Source: Rheinheimera pleomorphica (lineage in GTDB: Bacteria > Pseudomonadota > Gammaproteobacteria > Enterobacterales > Alteromonadaceae). From it: a stretch of 64,000 nucleotides of DNA. The stretch lies in assembly GCF_011634895.1 (NCBI RefSeq), contig NZ_SIRR01000025.1:211802-275801 (forward strand). The letters run 5' to 3'. A model generated the notes under the pieces. The model searched no databases, was not told where the DNA came from, and saw only the letters and a list, made by a program, of their open reading frames with translations. Below, piece after piece: positions 61,396 through 64,000 of this stretch. The first letter of the stretch is position 1; every line of letters begins with the position of its first letter. The translations under genes and the position numbers were made by a program.

Positions 61396-63012
61396 ATGTC
61401 AGATCTTAAACAATGGCAACCGGAAGACGACAACTTCTGGCAAAGCACAGGCAAAGCCATTGCCAATCGCAACTTGTGGATCTCAATTCCCAGCTTGCTG
61501 TGCGGCTTTGGTGTCTGGATGCTATGGAGTATTGTTACGGTACAAATGCTTAATGTCGGCTACCCGTTTAGCACCGCTGAGCTCTTTACCCTTACCGCTA
61601 TTGCCGGCTTAACCGGCGCTACGCTGCGTATACCATCGAGCTTTTTCGTCCGCTTATGTGGCGGCCGTTATACGCTGTTTCTCACCACCAGCTTATTAAT
61701 GATACCGGCGGTGGGCACCGGCCTGGCGCTGCAGAGCATCGACACCCCGCTGTGGGTATTCCAGCTGATGGCGCTGTTATCCGGTATTGGCGGCGGTAAC
61801 TTTGCCTCGTCGATGTCGAATATCAGTTTTTTCTTCCCGAAAAAGCAACAGGGCTTAGCGCTGGGGTTAAATGCCGGCCTGGGCAATTTTGGTGTCACTA
61901 CAGTACAAATCCTGGTACCCATTTTTATGTCTTACGGGGTGTTCACCCTGCTTGGCGGCGGTGAACCTATGGTACTGGCCAAAGCCAGCGGCACGGTAAC
62001 CGGCACTATACCAGCCGGCACTGACACCTGGATCCAAAATGCCGGCTTTGCCTGGCTAATTACCTTAGTACCGCTGGCATTTTTGCTCTGGTTTGGCACC
62101 AATAATATTCACACTGAAGAAGTCACGCCTAAGCTACCCTCAGCCGTTAAAGCTTTTAGCATTATTCTGGCGATGTTGGGTATTGGCTTTATTACCTCTA
62201 TCGCTGGCTTGTGGCTGATTTTGCCCGAGTCAGCCAATGGCTCAGGTTTTGGTATTCCTAAAGAAATAGTGCTGCTGGCTATTTTATTTGCCACGGTATT
62301 TTTATTAAAACTGCTGCCCGGCGCCATTCGCACCAGCCTGGACCGGCAATACAAAATATTTAATAACAAACACACCTGGGTAATGAGCGTATTGTACGTA
62401 ATGACGTTCGGCTCTTTTATCGGTTTTGCCGCGGCCTTTCCGTTATCCATTAAAGTGATCTTTGGTTACAGCCATATTATGGTCGATGGCGTAATGACCC
62501 ACAGCACACCTAACCCGAATGGTCCCAGCGCCCTAACTTACGCCTGGATAGCGCCTTTCGTTGGTGCCCTAATTCGCCCGGTCGGCGGCTGGATTGCTGA
62601 TAAACTCGGCGGTGCTTTCGTTACCCAACTGTGCTCAGTGGTGATGGTATTATGTGCCTTAGGCGCTGCCTACTATATGCAACTGGCGTATCAAAGTGCG
62701 ACACCAGAGCAGTACTTTGTGCCGTTCTTTCTGATCTTTTTAGGCTTATTTGCTGCCAGTGGCATTGGTAACGGCTCTACCTTCCGCACCATTGCCGTGG
62801 TATTCCCGAAAGAACAAGCCGGCCCGGTACTGGGCTGGACGTCAGCGGTAGCAGCATATGGCGCCTTCTACATTCCACAGGTGCTGGGTGAGCAAATAAA
62901 AGCTGCCACACCGGAATATGCAATGGTTGGCTTTGCCATCTTCTATGGTTTGTGTTTGCTGATAAATTGGTTCTTTTACCTGCGTAAAAACGGCGAGTTT
63001 TATAACCCGTAA
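61396..63012 (+). CDS. narK: Nitrate/nitrite antiporter NarK (MFS)
   Basis: 538 residues, 12 transmembrane helices. Nitrate signature segments: GLNAGLGNFGVTTVQIL and GNGSTFRTIAVVFPKEQAGPVLGWTSAVAAYGAF, with Arg in RIPSSFFVRLCGGR and RPVGGWIADKLGG that would contact the anion. Longer than E. coli NarK (463) by an N-terminal extension and a 60-residue loop after helix 6 (GGGEPMVLAKASGTVTGT...). Exchanges nitrate and nitrite across the inner membrane. Divergent from narL; shared region has FNR- and NarL-like sites. AGGAG precedes the ATG. Confidence 0.94.
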   Translation: MSDLKQWQPEDDNFWQSTGKAIANRNLWISIPSLLCGFGVWMLWSIVTVQMLNVGYPFSTAELFTLTAIAGLTGATLRIPSSFFVRLCGGRYTLFLTTSLLMIPAVGTGLALQSIDTPLWVFQLMALLSGIGGGNFASSMSNISFFFPKKQQGLALGLNAGLGNFGVTTVQILVPIFMSYGVFTLLGGGEPMVLAKASGTVTGTIPAGTDTWIQNAGFAWLITLVPLAFLLWFGTNNIHTEEVTPKLPSAVKAFSIILAMLGIGFITSIAGLWLILPESANGSGFGIPKEIVLLAILFATVFLLKLLPGAIRTSLDRQYKIFNNKHTWVMSVLYVMTFGSFIGFAAAFPLSIKVIFGYSHIMVDGVMTHSTPNPNGPSALTYAWIAPFVGALIRPVGGWIADKLGGAFVTQLCSVVMVLCALGAAYYMQLAYQSATPEQYFVPFFLIFLGLFAASGIGNGSTFRTIAVVFPKEQAGPVLGWTSAVAAYGAFYIPQVLGEQIKAATPEYAMVGFAIFYGLCLLINWFFYLRKNGEFYNP

Positions 63013-63049
63013 TTACTTACGGCGTATCAGTATGTAAACCCAAACCACC

Positions 63050-63297
63050 GTAGGGGCGCATTATTGCGCCCCAATATCATTGCGCCCCCTGCCAACCGTA
63101 CATTGGAATTTTATCGGCAATCCGGCTACAGGTTCTGGGGCGTAAATATACGCCCCTACAAATCGGACGCAGACACCAAATTCAATTTTCACACCCAAAC
63201 CACCGTAGGGGCGCATTATTGCGCCCCATATCGACCCTGCATTGGCATTTTCCCGGCAATCTGGTTGCAAATTCGGGGCGCAATAATGCGCCCCTAC
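63050..63297. repeat. REP/BIME block C, four hairpins downstream of narK
   Basis: Hairpins of the GGGGCGCA-(4 nt)-TGCGCCCC type in alternating orientation: 63050-63072 (+), 63137-63159 (inverted, GTA/TAC variant), 63205-63227 (+), 63275-63297 (inverted). The copies share spacer text such as ACCCAAACCACC before the plus hairpins. The last repeat ends in CTAC where the RAYT stop codon begins, so the transposase gene abuts the array. Confidence 0.92.
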
Positions 63298-63788
63298 TAC
63301 ACGTAGTATTCGTCTTCTGGCCATTTTTTCGGATTGTCACGAATGTACTGCGTAATTGCCAAAAATGACGCTTCGCTACGGATAATGTGTTCATAGTAAT
63401 TGCGTTGCCAGACAGCATATTGCTGACTTTGTGTTTGATTTCTAATTGCGCTGGTTACCGACGCTTTGTAGCTACGGATTATTTGTCCTAGCGTAGTTTT
63501 ACCCATCGGGTCAGGTTGTTGTGCAGTGAGTTCGATAATGCCGTGCATATGATTAGGCATAATGACAAATTCATGAAGTTTACTAAAAGAGTATTGCCCG
63601 GCGATGTTTAACCAACAGTCTCTTGCAATTTCGCCACAGAAATTAAGTTGAACTTGCTGCTGACATACCTCACCAAACACGGCTTGTTTTTGATAACAAC
63701 AAATCGTCAGAAAATAATGCCCTGGTTGGCTGTAATCATAGCCACGCAATCTGATTGACTGTCGATGGTGAACATCCTTGTTGAACAT
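63297..63788 (-). CDS. REP-associated tyrosine transposase (RAYT, Y1/HUH)
   Basis: 163 residues from ATG 63788. Y1 transposase fold: RRSIRLRG-like start (HHRQSIRLRGYDYSQPGHYFLTICCYQKQAVFGEV), HUH metal motif MPNHMHGI (His80, His82), catalytic Tyr107 in GQIIRSYKASVT, and the conserved end WQRNYYEHIIRSEASFLAITQYIRDNPKKW. All catalytic residues are present. A longer frame upstream to 63890 runs through a REP hairpin and is not used. Single gene, flanked by REP hairpins on both sides that begin GTAG, the tetranucleotide typical of RAYT substrates. Confidence 0.93.
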   Translation of the reverse strand: MFNKDVHHRQSIRLRGYDYSQPGHYFLTICCYQKQAVFGEVCQQQVQLNFCGEIARDCWLNIAGQYSFSKLHEFVIMPNHMHGIIELTAQQPDPMGKTTLGQIIRSYKASVTSAIRNQTQSQQYAVWQRNYYEHIIRSEASFLAITQYIRDNPKKWPEDEYYV

Positions 63789-63816
63789 TTTTCTAATCCA
63801 GAAACGTGCACCTTCT

Positions 63817-64000
63817 GGGGCGCCCGTTGTTTTAACGACCGGCGCCCCTACAATATCGATGCAAACACCACATCCAATTGTTACACCCAACCATCGTAGG
63901 GGCGCCCAATTTTATACAAGAAGGCGCCCCGAAAACCCGACGCAAACACCCAATTCAATATGTAAACCCATACCACCGTAGGGGCGCATTATTGCGCCCC
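63817..64000. repeat. REP/BIME block D, upstream of the RAYT gene
   Basis: Two larger hairpins with extended loops, 63817-63851 (GGGGCGCC...GGCGCCCC, ending CTAC) and 63896-63930 (GTAGGGGCGCC...GGCGCCCC), and one ordinary hairpin, 63978-64000 (GTAGGGGCGCA...TGCGCCCC), cut by the window end. Spacers share GCAAACACC and CC-ACC before GTAG. The array continues beyond the window. Confidence 0.9.

Noticed and set aside
63789..63890. N-terminal extension of the transposase frame
   Set aside because: The extra codons run through a REP hairpin (GGGGCGCC...), and homologs begin near the RSIRLxGYDYS segment, so the ATG at 63788 was used.

Overview
The window is a gene-dense, roughly 50% GC stretch of chromosome from a Gram-negative gammaproteobacterium. 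TonB-dependent receptor, RND efflux, lipoproteins, SecDF and the narrow-distribution families DUF3718, DUF5610 and DUF3429 point to the Alteromonadales/Chromatiaceae neighbourhood (Rheinheimera, Alishewanella or Arsukibacterium type); that placement is inference. No rRNA, tRNA, prophage, complete IS or CRISPR array was seen.

Layout. 0-15 kb: a TonB receptor cut by the window edge, a DUF5610 protein, the PaeA/YtfL-type CNNM exporter, a truncated GlgC-like nucleotidyltransferase, an atypical Nramp protein, an AcrAB-type efflux pair, a TacA-TacT (DUF1778-GNAT) toxin-antitoxin module with a paired operator, and secD-secF without yajC. 15-31 kb: a giant tricorn-like S41 protease, a divergent MerR/DUF2938 pair with an elongated-spacer promoter, a ferredoxin-reductase/fatty-acid-desaturase operon preceded by two FabR/DesT-like palindromes, selD-mnmH for tRNA 2-selenouridine, an M1 aminopeptidase, and a DCC/DUF3429 operon. 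31.2-34.1 kb: an AT-richer accessory island of four same-strand genes. The first (M23 peptidase) carries the reciprocal ends of an integron gene cassette with its own attC, although no integrase is visible. 34-45.6 kb: DinF-type MATE, an aldo/keto reductase, a divergent Ser/Thr-kinase-TPR / ECF sigma pair, UspE-like protein, OmpA-like lipoprotein, tandem Rnk-like proteins and a secreted KatG. 45.6-58.8 kb: small enzymes (GNAT, cupin, VOC, YcaC), an unrecognised three-gene operon with a lipase-like nucleophile elbow, CreA, a STAS + RR-PP2C partner-switch pair, YfhL-like ferredoxin with TrhP/YegQ, and a phenylpyruvate/indolepyruvate decarboxylase. 59-64 kb: a nitrate-respiration locus (moeA-narL, divergent narK) with FNR-like and NarL-like sites, then an RAYT transposase embedded in REP repeats.

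Three themes link the genes. (1) Anaerobic nitrate metabolism: NarL, NarK and the molybdenum cofactor enzyme MoeA share a regulatory region. (2) Wobble-uridine tRNA modification: SelD/MnmH and TrhP with a ferredoxin. (3) A genome-wide REP family: hairpins starting with GTAGGGGCG occur in four blocks (22.4, 59.0, 63.1 and 63.9 kb), always at gene ends, and their probable mobiliser, a Y1 (HUH) transposase, is encoded between two of them. The best candidates for under-described biology are the REP/RAYT family with conserved inter-hairpin spacers, the solitary integron cassette island, the kinase/sigma pair that has Thr in place of the acidic region-2 motif, and the lipase-like operon at 46.7-49.2 kb.
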